NCBI GenBank assembly: GCA_943372995.1
Contig: CALSAQ010000001.1
Span: 558,001-622,000, forward strand
Direction of reading: 5' to 3'
Origin: CAJBVG01 sp943372995
GTDB taxonomy: Bacteria; Bacteroidota; Bacteroidia; Sphingobacteriales; Sphingobacteriaceae
Length of the DNA: 64,000 bases
In this document: piece after piece, positions 35,086 through 44,279 of the stretch
Layout of the letters: the number at the start of each line of letters is the position of its first letter
Numbering within the stretch: position 1 is the stretch's first letter
Translations under genes and position numbers: made by a program
Notes under the pieces: model-generated
The model's database searches: none
Told to the model about the DNA's origin: nothing
Seen by the model: the letters and a program-made list of their open reading frames with translations, nothing else

Positions 35086-35799
35086 CTAATGATAAATCTT
35101 TCTAAAAATACGGAAATACTTTTAGCAATATCAATGGCCATTGCATTAAACTATGTGCCAAAATTAGGGAGAGTATTTAAAGGCTTTAATACCTTAATTC
35201 ACGAGAGTGGACATGCATTTATGTCGTTATTACTTTCGGGAGAAGTAGTATCTGTTGATATTTTTTATTCGGGTGAAGGAACAGCTACCACTAAATCGAA
35301 ATCGTGGTTTACTAAATTTTTTGTATCCATAGCTGGATATCCCTTTTCATCTGTATTGGCTTTTGTATTTGCATATTTATTGGCTAAGGGTCATCCTGAT
35401 TATATTTTGTATGTAATTATTTCTTTAGCAGTTATTAATATGATTTTCTGGGTGAGAAACCCATATGGTTTAGTATGGTTAATAGTTACTACAGCATTAT
35501 TATGTGCGATGTTCTATTTTGATTGGATATACGCGAAGTATTATTCGGCCTTGATGATTACAGCACTTGTAACGGTTGATGCATGGGTATCTGCTTGGCA
35601 TATTCTTTATTTATCTATAAAGGAGCCTAAGAAAGCAGGGGATGCTAAAAGTTTACAAAGTACGGCTTTGCTTCCAGCGTTTTTCTGGGGACTGTTTTTT
35701 TGGCTACAAGCAAGCTTTTTATTATTGCTTAGTATTCATCAATATTACCCACTGCCTTTTGACTTCTTAAAATTAGGTATCCTAAAATACCTGAACTAA
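35086..35799 (+). CDS. M50B-like family metallopeptidase
   Basis: A polytopic membrane protein of about 237 residues. The zinc motif HESGHAF lies near residue 35, inside the first hydrophobic region, as in M50 proteases. I start at the ATG at 35086 (MINLSKNTEILLA). The frame extends upstream to 35032, but that would overlap the divergent K+ channel gene's start. The final 71 bp overlap the end of nhaA on the other strand. The substrate is unknown. Confidence 0.82.
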   Translation, partial: LMINLSKNTEILLAISMAIALNYVPKLGRVFKGFNTLIHESGHAFMSLLLSGEVVSVDIFYSGEGTATTKSKSWFTKFFVSIAGYPFSSVLAFVFAYLLAKGHPDYILYVIISLAVINMIFWVRNPYGLVWLIVTTALLCAMFYFDWIYAKYYSALMITALVTVDAWVSAWHILYLSIKEPKKAGDAKSLQSTALLPAFFWGLFFWLQASFLLLLSIHQYYPLPFDFLKLGILKYLN

Positions 35800-36919
35800 T
35801 AGATGCAATTAGAATAGCTAGTTTACTTAAGCTTTGTTGCTCTGGAGTATGGAAGGAGAGAAGAGCAATAAAAATAGACATTGTAAATCCGATACCTCCT
35901 AAAAAACCTGCACCTATTAATTGCTTCCAAGTAACCGACTCTGGTAATTGTGATAGCTTTAGTTTAATACTTAGATAAGCAAATGAGCTTATGCCCACTA
36001 CTTTTCCTAGTACTAAACCTCCAATAATCCCAATGCTTAAAGGTTGTGATAGTGATTGAAAAAGTAAGCCGCTAAAAAGTATGTCGGTATTAGATAACGC
36101 AAACAAAGGCATGATAAAATAAGCTACAGGCTTGTTTAATGTGTGCTCTAATTTTTCTAATGGTGAAATAGATGTCCCTTTATTTGTTGGAATCATAAAT
36201 GCAAAAAGCACTCCTGCAATGGTAGCATGTATCCCCGACATGTATACAAAGTACCATAATAAAACTCCAAAAGGTAAATAAATACTGATGCTTTTTACCC
36301 TAGAGATATTAAGTAAATACAATACAATCATCACACTAAATGCTAAGAATAGATAATTAGATTGTATAGACTCTGTATAAAATATTGCTATAACGAGTAT
36401 CGCTCCTAAATCATCAACTATAGCTAATGCTGTTAGAAATATTTTTAATGCTAACGGAATTCTATTGCCCAATAAAGAAAGAATAGCTACTGCAAACGCA
36501 ATATCGGTAGCCATAGGAACTCCCCATCCATTGCTTGTATCAGAATTAAAATTAAATACAAAGTAGATTAATGCAGGAATAATCATCCCTCCAATTGCAG
36601 CGAAAACAGGTAGGCTCGACTTCTTAATATCTGAAAGTTCACCTTCTAACAACTCTCTTTTAATTTCTAATCCTACGAGTAGAAAGAAAATGGCCATTAA
36701 TCCATCATTGATCCAAAAATGGAAGTCTTTTTGGAATGAAAATTCTCCAAATTGCAATCCCACAGGGGTACTAAAAAAATGATGATAGGCAGCGCCGTAT
36801 TTAGAGTTTACAATAATTAAGGCAATACATACACACAATAGCAACAGAAATCCACTTGTAACATTCGTACGAATGAACTCTCTAAAAGGCTTGATGAGTT
36901 GACGAATTCTTATTTGCAT
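35729..36919 (-). CDS. nhaA: Na+/H+ antiporter NhaA
   Basis: A 396-residue sodium/proton antiporter for pH and sodium homeostasis. The conserved pair of aspartates is visible in ALAIVDDLGAILVIAIFYT, and the N-terminal WINDGLMAIFFLLVGLEIKRE and GWGVPMATDIAFAV are characteristic. About 12 membrane helices are expected. Its last 23 codons lie antisense to the M50 gene. Six bp separate it from the upstream Sua5-family gene, so the two form an operon. Confidence 0.96.
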   Translation of the reverse strand: MQIRIRQLIKPFREFIRTNVTSGFLLLLCVCIALIIVNSKYGAAYHHFFSTPVGLQFGEFSFQKDFHFWINDGLMAIFFLLVGLEIKRELLEGELSDIKKSSLPVFAAIGGMIIPALIYFVFNFNSDTSNGWGVPMATDIAFAVAILSLLGNRIPLALKIFLTALAIVDDLGAILVIAIFYTESIQSNYLFLAFSVMIVLYLLNISRVKSISIYLPFGVLLWYFVYMSGIHATIAGVLFAFMIPTNKGTSISPLEKLEHTLNKPVAYFIMPLFALSNTDILFSGLLFQSLSQPLSIGIIGGLVLGKVVGISSFAYLSIKLKLSQLPESVTWKQLIGAGFLGGIGFTMSIFIALLSFHTPEQQSLSKLAILIASISSGILGYLILRSQKAVGNIDEY

Positions 36920-36925
36920 TCTTGT

Positions 36926-37546
36926 TTAATTATACATTTCAAAATCTCCTTTACCTTGTCTAATAATTACAGGTTCATCCCCTGTAAAATCAACAATAGT
37001 TGAGGGCTCATTACCTCCATATCCTCCATCAATTACCATATCCACTTGATCTTGGTATTTTTCGTAAATCAATTCAGGATCAGTAGTATATTCAATTACT
37101 TCATCATCGTCGTGAATTGATGTACTCACAATTGGATTCCCCAGAGCTTTAACTATTTCTCTAGCAATTAAATTATTGGGTACTCTAATACCCACAGTTT
37201 TTTTGTTCGAGTTCATTAGCTTAGGCACCGTATTGTTTGCATTAAAAATACAAGTAAAAGGCCCAGGCAATAGTTTTTTCAATATTCTAAAGGTATGGTT
37301 GTCTATAGGTTTGATGTAGTCGGAGAGGTGACTTAAATCGTAACATACAAAAGAGAGGTTTGCTTTATCGGGTTTTATATTTCTGATTTTACATACCCGC
37401 TCTATTGCTTTCTGATTGGTGATGTCGCAACCCATGCCATAAACCGTATCAGTAGGGTAGATAATTACTCCACCAGATCGTAAACAGTCGACTATCTTTT
37501 GAATTTCCTTTTCGTTAGGATTTTCTTCATAGACTTTCAATAGCAT
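36926..37546 (-). CDS. Sua5/YciO/YrdC family protein (threonylcarbamoyl-AMP synthase-like)
   Basis: A protein of about 206 residues starting MLLKVYEENPNEKE at 37546. It has the dsRNA/AMP-binding fold signatures GGVIIYPTDTVYGMGCD, LLPGPFTCIF, VGIRVPNN and NPIVSTSIH. Sua5/YrdC enzymes form threonylcarbamoyl-AMP for the tRNA t6A modification; the shorter YciO-like relatives are less well understood, and this could be either. A TTG two codons upstream belongs to the -7 element and is not the start. It is followed by nhaA. Confidence 0.87.
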   Translation of the reverse strand: MLLKVYEENPNEKEIQKIVDCLRSGGVIIYPTDTVYGMGCDITNQKAIERVCKIRNIKPDKANLSFVCYDLSHLSDYIKPIDNHTFRILKKLLPGPFTCIFNANNTVPKLMNSNKKTVGIRVPNNLIAREIVKALGNPIVSTSIHDDDEVIEYTTDPELIYEKYQDQVDMVIDGGYGGNEPSTIVDFTGDEPVIIRQGKGDFEMYN

Positions 37547-37549
37547 ACT

Positions 37550-37557
37550 CAAATATA
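37550..37557 (-). promoter_or_regulatory. -7 promoter element (TATATTTG) of the Sua5-family gene
   Basis: On the minus strand TATATTTG ends 3 bp before the ATG at 37546. The U-tract of the sucC terminator lies directly upstream, so terminator and promoter adjoin. Confidence 0.55.
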
Positions 37558-37558
37558 C

Positions 37559-37583
37559 GAAAAAACCCTCTTAACGAGGGTCT
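37559..37583 (-). terminator. Rho-independent terminator of sucC
   Basis: On the minus strand the stem ACCCTC/GAGGGT (loop of 5) is followed by six T. It lies about 80 bp after the sucC stop and just before the next promoter. Confidence 0.88.
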
Positions 37584-37626
37584 TTATAATTACTAATTAC
37601 AAATTGTAAATGTCAAATTACTCCTG

Positions 37627-37666
37627 CACCAGTCACCAGTCACTAGTCACCAGTCACCAGTCACTA
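37627..37666 (-). repeat. TAGTGAC/TGGTGAC heptamer array from the sucC stop codon
   Basis: Read on the minus strand, heptamers TAGTGAC, TGGTGAC, TGGTGAC, TAGTGAC and TGGTGAC begin exactly at the sucC stop TAG (37666-37664). Unit sequences are the same as in the array at 27265, which follows an unrelated gene on the other strand. Confidence 0.9.
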
Positions 37667-38857
37667 TTTAGTAAGAACTTCCTTCACTAAATCAGCAGCA
37701 TCTTGCAATGCTATAGCAGAGTATACTTTTAATCCCGATTCGTCGATTAATTTTTTCGCTTCTACGGCATTAGTTCCTTGTAAACGTACGATGATAGGTA
37801 CTGGAATGTTTCCAATGTTGTTATATGCATCAATTACACCTTGAGCTACACGATCGCAACGAACGATACCTCCGAAGATGTTGATTAATATTGCTTTTAC
37901 ATTAGGATCTTTTAAGATGATATGGAAAGCAGCTTCAACGGTTTTAGCATTAGCTGTACCACCTACGTCTAAGAAGTTTGCAGGATCTCCACCAGATAAT
38001 TTGATGATATCCATTGTAGCCATAGCTAAACCTGCTCCGTTCACCATACAACCCACGTTACCGTCGAGTTTAACATAGTTAAGGTTCGATTTGCCTGCTT
38101 CAACTTCAGTAGGATCTTCTTCTGAAGTATCACGCATCTCTTTATAATCTGGGTGACGGTACAATGCGTTATCGTCTAAACTTACTTTAGCGTCAACAGC
38201 TAAAATTTTATTATCAGATGTTTTTAATACTGGATTGATTTCGAACATCGCAGAATCAGTATGTTCGTATGCTTTGTAAAGAGCTGCAATAAATTTAGTC
38301 ATGTCTTTAAAAGCATCGCCTTCTAAACCTAAGTTGAAAGCAATTTTACGAGTTTGGAATGCTTGTAAGCCTACTTTAGGATCAATTTCTTCTTTGAAAA
38401 TTAAATGTGGAGTATGTTCTGCCACTTCTTCAATATCCATACCTCCTTCAGTAGAATACATAATGATATTTCTTCCACTTGAGCGGTTTAATAAAACACT
38501 CATGTAGTACTCTTTTGTTTCAGAAACACCTGGATAGTAAACATCCTGAGCAACCAAAATCTTATTCACTTTTTTACCTTCAGCTCCTGTTTGAGGAGTA
38601 ATCAATTGCATGCCAATAATTTGCTCTGCTTTTTCTTTTACTTCATCGAGATTCTTCGCAAGTTTTACACCTCCACCTTTACCTCTTCCACCTGCATGAA
38701 TCTGAGCTTTAATAACCCACCATCCAGTACCTGTTTCAGCCTGTAATTGTTTTGCTGCATCAACAGCTTGCTCTGGAGTTTCTGCAACAATACCTTCTTG
38801 TACTCTTACTCCGAAAGATTTTAAAATTGATTTTCCTTGATATTCGTGAATATTCAT
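37664..38857 (-). CDS. sucC: Succinate-CoA ligase (ADP-forming) beta subunit
   Basis: SucC carries the nucleotide-binding ATP-grasp half of succinyl-CoA synthetase in the citric acid cycle. The protein has 397 residues with MNIHEYQGKSILKSFGV at the start, KAQIHAGGRGKGGGVKLA for nucleotide binding, and FEINPVL, VDAKVSLDDNALYRHP and INIFGGIVRCD in order. sucD is not adjacent. It has its own terminator on one side and a 149-bp divergent region on the other. Confidence 0.97.
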   Translation of the reverse strand: MNIHEYQGKSILKSFGVRVQEGIVAETPEQAVDAAKQLQAETGTGWWVIKAQIHAGGRGKGGGVKLAKNLDEVKEKAEQIIGMQLITPQTGAEGKKVNKILVAQDVYYPGVSETKEYYMSVLLNRSSGRNIIMYSTEGGMDIEEVAEHTPHLIFKEEIDPKVGLQAFQTRKIAFNLGLEGDAFKDMTKFIAALYKAYEHTDSAMFEINPVLKTSDNKILAVDAKVSLDDNALYRHPDYKEMRDTSEEDPTEVEAGKSNLNYVKLDGNVGCMVNGAGLAMATMDIIKLSGGDPANFLDVGGTANAKTVEAAFHIILKDPNVKAILINIFGGIVRCDRVAQGVIDAYNNIGNIPVPIIVRLQGTNAVEAKKLIDESGLKVYSAIALQDAADLVKEVLTK

Positions 38858-39006
38858 TTTTTATAGAATTTGCGGTAAAAGTAGGTAATTACACTCAAAT
38901 TGGAAAGATGTTTATTTAAAAACATAATTGTTACATAGCTCAATAAGCGCTTTGGCATAATCTTGGTATTTTTACTGACCTTATAGGTACACCCAACCAA
39001 CAACTT

Positions 39007-41445
39007 ATGCGTTTTTTTGCTATTGTAGCTATTTTCTTGCTTATCAATTCGCAACTACTTTTCTCTCAATCTAATAAGAAAAGTTTAAAGGCAGAACGTG
39101 TACTTAAATCACCTAAAATTGATGCTCAACTGAACGACGAAGCTTGGATGTATAATGCCAAAGCGGTGGACTTTACTCAAGTCGAACCTTATCCCAATAC
39201 TCCATCAAAACAGAAATCGGAGGTTATGATAAGTTACGACGATGAGGCGATATACATCGGAGCGATGCTTTATGATACCTCACCTGATAGTATTTTAAAA
39301 GAACTTTCAATTCGCGACCAGTACGGTAATACCGATTGGTTTAGCATTCATTTTGATACATATCACGACTTACAAAACAGATTTGAATTTGGGGTTACAG
39401 CGGCTGGTGTGCAGTTTGATGAAAAAACAGGAGCAGAAACCTTTGATGTGGTTTGGGAGAGCGATGTACGCATAACCGATAAAGGCTGGATTGTTGAAAT
39501 GAAAATCCCATACTCTGCTTTGCGCTTTCCCGAAAAAGATGTGCAAGAATGGGGAATGCAGATTACTAGAAACATTCGCAGAAATAGAGAGATTTCGATA
39601 TGGCAATATGTAGCTCCCGATATTACCAATGTGGTATCGTATTATGGTACTCTACAAGGAATTACAAACATTAAATCTCCTTTACGTTTATCCTTTACTC
39701 CTTACTTAGGAATAACCGAAAGTCATTATCCTTACAATATTACAGGCAGAAGTAATTGGTCGACTTCTTATAATGCTGGTCTGGATTTAAAATATGGCAT
39801 TAATGAAAGTTTTACACTCGACATGACCCTAGCGCCCGATTTTGGTCAGGTACAATCGGATAATAAAGTACTTAACCTATCGGCTTTCGAACAGGAGTTC
39901 CAAGAGTTTAGGCCATTTTTTATTGAGGGTACTGAGTTGTTCAACATTAATCGTTTGTTTTATGCCCGTAGGATAGGAGGAACTCCTAAGAAGTATTACG
40001 ATGTTGAAGACATGGCAGATTCTGCTCATACCATTATTTCTAATCCTCAACAAGTGCAATTGATTAATGCTACGAAAATAACGGGAAGAACTAATGGTGG
40101 TCTTGGATTAGGTTTTTTAAATGCAATAACTGCAGAAACTCATGCTGTAGTAAAAAATAATATCGACGGTACTGAGGAACGAATACAAACTGAACCTTTT
40201 AGTAATTACAACATTATATCAGGGATTCAAACCCTTAAGAATAATAGTTATTTGGGCTTTATGAATACCAATGTTACAAGAGCTGGTACAACAAACAATG
40301 CGAATGTTAGTGCCATGCGTTTTGCCATTGGGAATAAAAAAGATACTTATCGTTTGGCTGGAACTTTAGCCTATAGTATGAAAATGTTCCCTGATTCTAT
40401 TAGTGATGGATACACTTATGATCTATCCTTCTCAAAAGTGAGTGGGAATTTTAAATTTTATTTAAGTCGATTGGTAGAAAGCACTCGCTATAATCCTAAT
40501 GATTTGGGCTTGTTGTTTAGTCCAAATGAAATTTCTCATGTGGTCGAACTATCCTACAATCAATTTAAACCAAGCAAACGTTTATTAAGTTGGGGCGGAA
40601 ATACTAATGTGTATTACTCAAATACTTTTGAAGGAAACAAATTCCAAGAAGTGCAGTTAAATTTTAACTATTGGCATACATGGAAAAACTGGCTTACACA
40701 ATGGGCTTATGTTGGTATAGCACCAGTGGGTAAACACGATTACTTCGAACCTCGTCAAGAGGGTAGAGTTTTTATTGGTCCGAATTGGTATGGAATGAAT
40801 ACAGGAATATCAAGTGATTACAGAAAGAAAATCGCTCTTGATATGTCGGTGGCTTATTTTAGAGATTTTACAGCTGGGGGCATTTTCAGAGAGATAGAGG
40901 TATCACCAATTGTTCGATTCTCTAATAAGTTAAAATTAAATTATACCATAACCTTCTCTCAAGATTATAGAAATCAAGGATATTCTACTACTGTAGATAG
41001 CTTTATCTATTTCGCATTTAGAGAAGTGAGAACACATACCAATACTTTAAACTTAAGCTATATCATGAATAAAAATACATCGATAAGTTTAAGAGCTCGT
41101 CATTATTGGAGTACTGTAGAGGTGCTCGACTATAAACTATTATTACTCGATGGTAATTTAGGTCATGATACTACCAATTATCAGGGAAACAATAATTACA
41201 ATGTAAATTTCTTTAATGTCGATTTAATTTATCGATGGAGGTTTGCACCAGGAAGTGATTTAATTGTAGTATGGAAAAATAGTGCGAACAACGAGAATAG
41301 AGACCTTAGGGTAAACAGACGCACAGGTAACAGATTAGTGGATAGTTTTGTAAATACACTTTCGGGAAGTCAGACTAATACGGTAACCATTAAAGTATTG
41401 TATTTCCTCGATTATCTAACGGTTTCGCGACGAAGGAAAGGCTAG
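39007..41445 (+). CDS. CBM9-like/DUF5916 outer-membrane protein
   Basis: An 812-residue exported protein. After a signal peptide (about 1-20) there is a carbohydrate-binding family 9-like domain (about 28-220) with SPKIDAQLNDEAWMYNA, ISYDDEAIYIGAMLYD and WIVEMKIPYSALRFP. The remaining 590 residues are rich in alternating aromatic/polar strands (LDMTLAPDFGQVQSD, EFRPFFIEGTELF) and match DUF5916, which is probably a beta-barrel in the outer membrane. The ligand is unknown. Its TAG stop shares the tetranucleotide CTAG with the stop of the convergent ABC gene. Confidence 0.88.
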   Translation: MRFFAIVAIFLLINSQLLFSQSNKKSLKAERVLKSPKIDAQLNDEAWMYNAKAVDFTQVEPYPNTPSKQKSEVMISYDDEAIYIGAMLYDTSPDSILKELSIRDQYGNTDWFSIHFDTYHDLQNRFEFGVTAAGVQFDEKTGAETFDVVWESDVRITDKGWIVEMKIPYSALRFPEKDVQEWGMQITRNIRRNREISIWQYVAPDITNVVSYYGTLQGITNIKSPLRLSFTPYLGITESHYPYNITGRSNWSTSYNAGLDLKYGINESFTLDMTLAPDFGQVQSDNKVLNLSAFEQEFQEFRPFFIEGTELFNINRLFYARRIGGTPKKYYDVEDMADSAHTIISNPQQVQLINATKITGRTNGGLGLGFLNAITAETHAVVKNNIDGTEERIQTEPFSNYNIISGIQTLKNNSYLGFMNTNVTRAGTTNNANVSAMRFAIGNKKDTYRLAGTLAYSMKMFPDSISDGYTYDLSFSKVSGNFKFYLSRLVESTRYNPNDLGLLFSPNEISHVVELSYNQFKPSKRLLSWGGNTNVYYSNTFEGNKFQEVQLNFNYWHTWKNWLTQWAYVGIAPVGKHDYFEPRQEGRVFIGPNWYGMNTGISSDYRKKIALDMSVAYFRDFTAGGIFREIEVSPIVRFSNKLKLNYTITFSQDYRNQGYSTTVDSFIYFAFREVRTHTNTLNLSYIMNKNTSISLRARHYWSTVEVLDYKLLLLDGNLGHDTTNYQGNNNYNVNFFNVDLIYRWRFAPGSDLIVVWKNSANNENRDLRVNRRTGNRLVDSFVNTLSGSQTNTVTIKVLYFLDYLTVSRRRKG

Positions 41446-42095
41446 GCAATTAACCCATCTTTAAGTTTAATAATTCGATCGGCTAGGTTGGCTAGTTTAT
41501 CGTTATGAGTTACAATCACAAAAGTTTGTTTCATTTCATCTTTTAAATCTACAAACAACTGGTTAATTTGATCCGCATTGGCAGAGTCGAGATTACCAGT
41601 AGGTTCATCAGCAAAAATGATACTGGGTTTATTCATTAACGCACGAGCAATTGCTACACGTTGCTGCTCACCACCAGAGAGTTCAGAAGGACGGTGATCA
41701 GCTCTGTTACTGAGTCCCATACGATCTAATAATTCCATCGCTCTAAGGGTACTTTGTTTTTTGCTTTTATTGCCAATCCAAGCAGGAATACAGATATTCT
41801 CTATCGCAGTAAATTCAGGAAGAAGATGGTGGAATTGAAAAATAAATCCGAAGGTTTTATTTCTTAAGCTGTTTAAATCCGTAGAAGAGAGTTTCGTTAT
41901 CGATTTGTTCTTATACCATACATCGCCCGAATCAATAGTATCTAAAGTACTTAACATATGTAGTAGCGTGCTTTTACCAGCGCCAGAAGGGCCAACAATA
42001 GCCACCATTTCCGACTCTTCTATTTCGATGTTAATCCCTTTAACTACTTGTAAATTTCCGTATGATTTTTTTAAATCAATTCCTCTTAATATCAT
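41442..42095 (-). CDS. ABC transporter ATP-binding protein (LolD-like)
   Basis: A 217-residue ATPase with Walker A GPSGAGKST, the signature LSGGEQQRVAIARAL, and Walker B IIFADEPTGNLDS. Length and sequence are closest to the LolD/MacB/FtsE group, which extract lipoproteins or act in envelope transport. No permease gene is adjacent, as is often the case for LolD-like ATPases in Bacteroidota. It follows the GT-C-like gene by 3 bp. Its stop overlaps the convergent DUF5916 stop. Confidence 0.9.
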   Translation of the reverse strand: MILRGIDLKKSYGNLQVVKGINIEIEESEMVAIVGPSGAGKSTLLHMLSTLDTIDSGDVWYKNKSITKLSSTDLNSLRNKTFGFIFQFHHLLPEFTAIENICIPAWIGNKSKKQSTLRAMELLDRMGLSNRADHRPSELSGGEQQRVAIARALMNKPSIIFADEPTGNLDSANADQINQLFVDLKDEMKQTFVIVTHNDKLANLADRIIKLKDGLIA

Positions 42096-42098
42096 CGT

Positions 42099-43568
42099 CT
42101 ATCTTTTTAATTCATCTAGGGCTAGTTGCGAAGGAACTTCATACAATTTTAACCCTTGGTAATTAATAATTTTTCTTTCAATAATGGTTTGATGGTTATA
42201 ATTATCTATTTCAAATGTAGAAATATGCTTAGATAATTTGGGCTCTTTTCTGAAACTTAAGTAATATACTTTATGATAATCGTTGAAGTTTATCTTATGT
42301 AATGAATAAGGCAGAGTGAATTCAGTATTGTCGTGATTCATGGCATAGTAGAATCCTATCGCTTCATCAATTATTAGATTTTTCTTTTCAGAGGTACTAG
42401 GTATTTGTGTATCTAACCAGTTATATACCTTATATTCATTTCTTGCAGGCCATTGCTTAAATGTATAATAATGCCTAATCATAAATGGAGCCGATATTAC
42501 TCCTAAGAGGATAAAGACCATTGCAATTTGCCAGATTTTAGCAGTTCTTAAACTGAATTTGATAAACCCGAATATAGAAAATATACGTTGTACCAATGAA
42601 GGTAAATGTAAGAACATGAGTAATGATAGAATAGAAGTATACCTATAAAATGGTGCTAATGTAAAGAACCAAAATAATGAGGTAAGTAAGAAACTCCATT
42701 CTAATAATTGCTGACGAGGATTCCATCTGAAAATAATACTGTATATACAACTTGCATGCATAATGAGATTCACTATTAACATGTAAGGTTGGTACTTATA
42801 GATAGGTAAAAAACGTTGAACAAAATGCAAGTAGAATGCATTGCCTTCAACAGCAGTTTGATCGTGCTCCCTTCCATGAAGTACCAGTTGTTGATAGATA
42901 TTCTGAAAATCGAAATTGGCCATCAATAAATAAATGAAAGGGAAAAAAGCAATACTCAAAATGTATTGTACTCTTTTTAGTATACTGGCTTTTTTGGTAA
43001 GTAAGTTTAAACAAAAAATAATAGCAATGGGGTATATGCCGGGATGACTAATAAACAATAAGGAAATGAGTACGGCTTGTATACTTGGTCTTTTATTTCT
43101 AATGGTAAAATAAAATAGGGCAGAGAGTATGGCTATAGTTGGCATTTCGGCCCTACCATTTCTCATCGAATTATTAATGCCTTCATCTAACACATAAATA
43201 CATAGTATGAAGTAGATAACTGCTTCTAAGGTCATGTACCTTGCCACAATATATTTGAAAATATAAAAGCAATTAATACCTAGAGATATAAGCCATAATA
43301 AACGCGTATAAAACAATTCGTGGGGAAATAGGCTTATGTCTATGAGATGTATGAATGATGTGAGGGGTAAATAGGCTAGAAATATTTTTTCAGTGCCTTC
43401 ATGAGGCCACATTCTTCCAATAAAACCATTTCCATTTACATATTGCCAAGCGGGCTCTATATTCATCACTTCATCTATCCAAGCAATGGGAACCTTATTG
43501 AGATTCAACAACATGATGCCGAAAAGTAATCCAAGAATGATAATAAAAGGTGTTTTTTTTAATGACAT
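42099..43568 (-). CDS. Polytopic membrane protein, GT-C glycosyltransferase-like
   Basis: A 489-residue protein with about 10-12 hydrophobic helices and a C-terminal soluble part (about 395-489). The layout, with a short acidic N-terminal loop after the first helix (VPIAWIDEVMNIEPAWQYVNG), resembles GT-C enzymes of the ArnT/PMT type that use lipid-linked sugars. I cannot name the substrate. It is transcribed divergently from the PIG-L/ATP-grasp operon, across a 72-bp gap, and upstream of the LolD-like gene. Confidence 0.62.
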   Translation of the reverse strand: MSLKKTPFIIILGLLFGIMLLNLNKVPIAWIDEVMNIEPAWQYVNGNGFIGRMWPHEGTEKIFLAYLPLTSFIHLIDISLFPHELFYTRLLWLISLGINCFYIFKYIVARYMTLEAVIYFILCIYVLDEGINNSMRNGRAEMPTIAILSALFYFTIRNKRPSIQAVLISLLFISHPGIYPIAIIFCLNLLTKKASILKRVQYILSIAFFPFIYLLMANFDFQNIYQQLVLHGREHDQTAVEGNAFYLHFVQRFLPIYKYQPYMLIVNLIMHASCIYSIIFRWNPRQQLLEWSFLLTSLFWFFTLAPFYRYTSILSLLMFLHLPSLVQRIFSIFGFIKFSLRTAKIWQIAMVFILLGVISAPFMIRHYYTFKQWPARNEYKVYNWLDTQIPSTSEKKNLIIDEAIGFYYAMNHDNTEFTLPYSLHKINFNDYHKVYYLSFRKEPKLSKHISTFEIDNYNHQTIIERKIINYQGLKLYEVPSQLALDELKR

Positions 43569-43640
43569 TATAATTCCTTCGTATTTTTCTGCTATGAAAT
43601 TGCATAAAACTAACTATATTTCATCGTTTATTTTAAATAT

Positions 43641-44279
43641 ATGTTTAAATCGAGCAAACAGACCATATTAGTATTGGCCCCCCATACAGATGATGGAGAA
43701 TTGGGTTGTGGTGGCAGTATTACTAAATTTATAGAACAAGGTCACGATGTGTACTATGCGGCATTCTCAGCTTGCGAGATTTCTGTACCTACACACCTCC
43801 CTTCAGATATACTTATTAAAGAGGTTAAAAACGCAACTCAAGTTTTAGGGATAAAACCAGAAAATCTGATGCTGTATAATTACGAGGTACGTACGTTTAG
43901 TTACCACCGTCAGTTAATTCTTCAGGATATGATTGACTTAAAAAACAAGATTAATCCTGATTTAGTAATGGTACCTAGTCTTACCGACTTACACCAAGAT
44001 CATGGCACTATTGCGCAAGAAGCCTTAAGAGCGTTTAAAACCATCTCTATTTTATCGTATGAACTGCCTTGGAATAATATCAGTTTTAATACTACTTGCT
44101 TTATTCCGCTAGAAGATGGACATATTGTAAAAAAGGTAGAGGCTCTTTCTAAATATGATAGTCAGAAACACCGCCCTTATGCAAATGAGGAATTTATTAG
44201 AGGCTTGGCCCGTACACGTGGAGTACAAATTTCTGAGCGATATGCCGAAGTATTTGAAGTAGTTCGATGGATAATGTAG
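43641..44279 (+). CDS. PIG-L family deacetylase
   Basis: A 212-residue zinc-dependent N-deacetylase of the LmbE/PIG-L family. The metal motif is APHTDDGELGCGG (His15, Asp17, Asp18), with the second His in LHQDHG near residue 115. Family members deacetylate GlcNAc-linked lipids, glycans or bacillithiol/mycothiol precursors. Here it is first in an operon with an ATP-grasp enzyme and a HAD phosphatase, so it probably modifies an amino sugar in a surface glycan or small-molecule pathway. It overlaps the ATP-grasp gene by 13 bp. Confidence 0.88.
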   Translation: MFKSSKQTILVLAPHTDDGELGCGGSITKFIEQGHDVYYAAFSACEISVPTHLPSDILIKEVKNATQVLGIKPENLMLYNYEVRTFSYHRQLILQDMIDLKNKINPDLVMVPSLTDLHQDHGTIAQEALRAFKTISILSYELPWNNISFNTTCFIPLEDGHIVKKVEALSKYDSQKHRPYANEEFIRGLARTRGVQISERYAEVFEVVRWIM

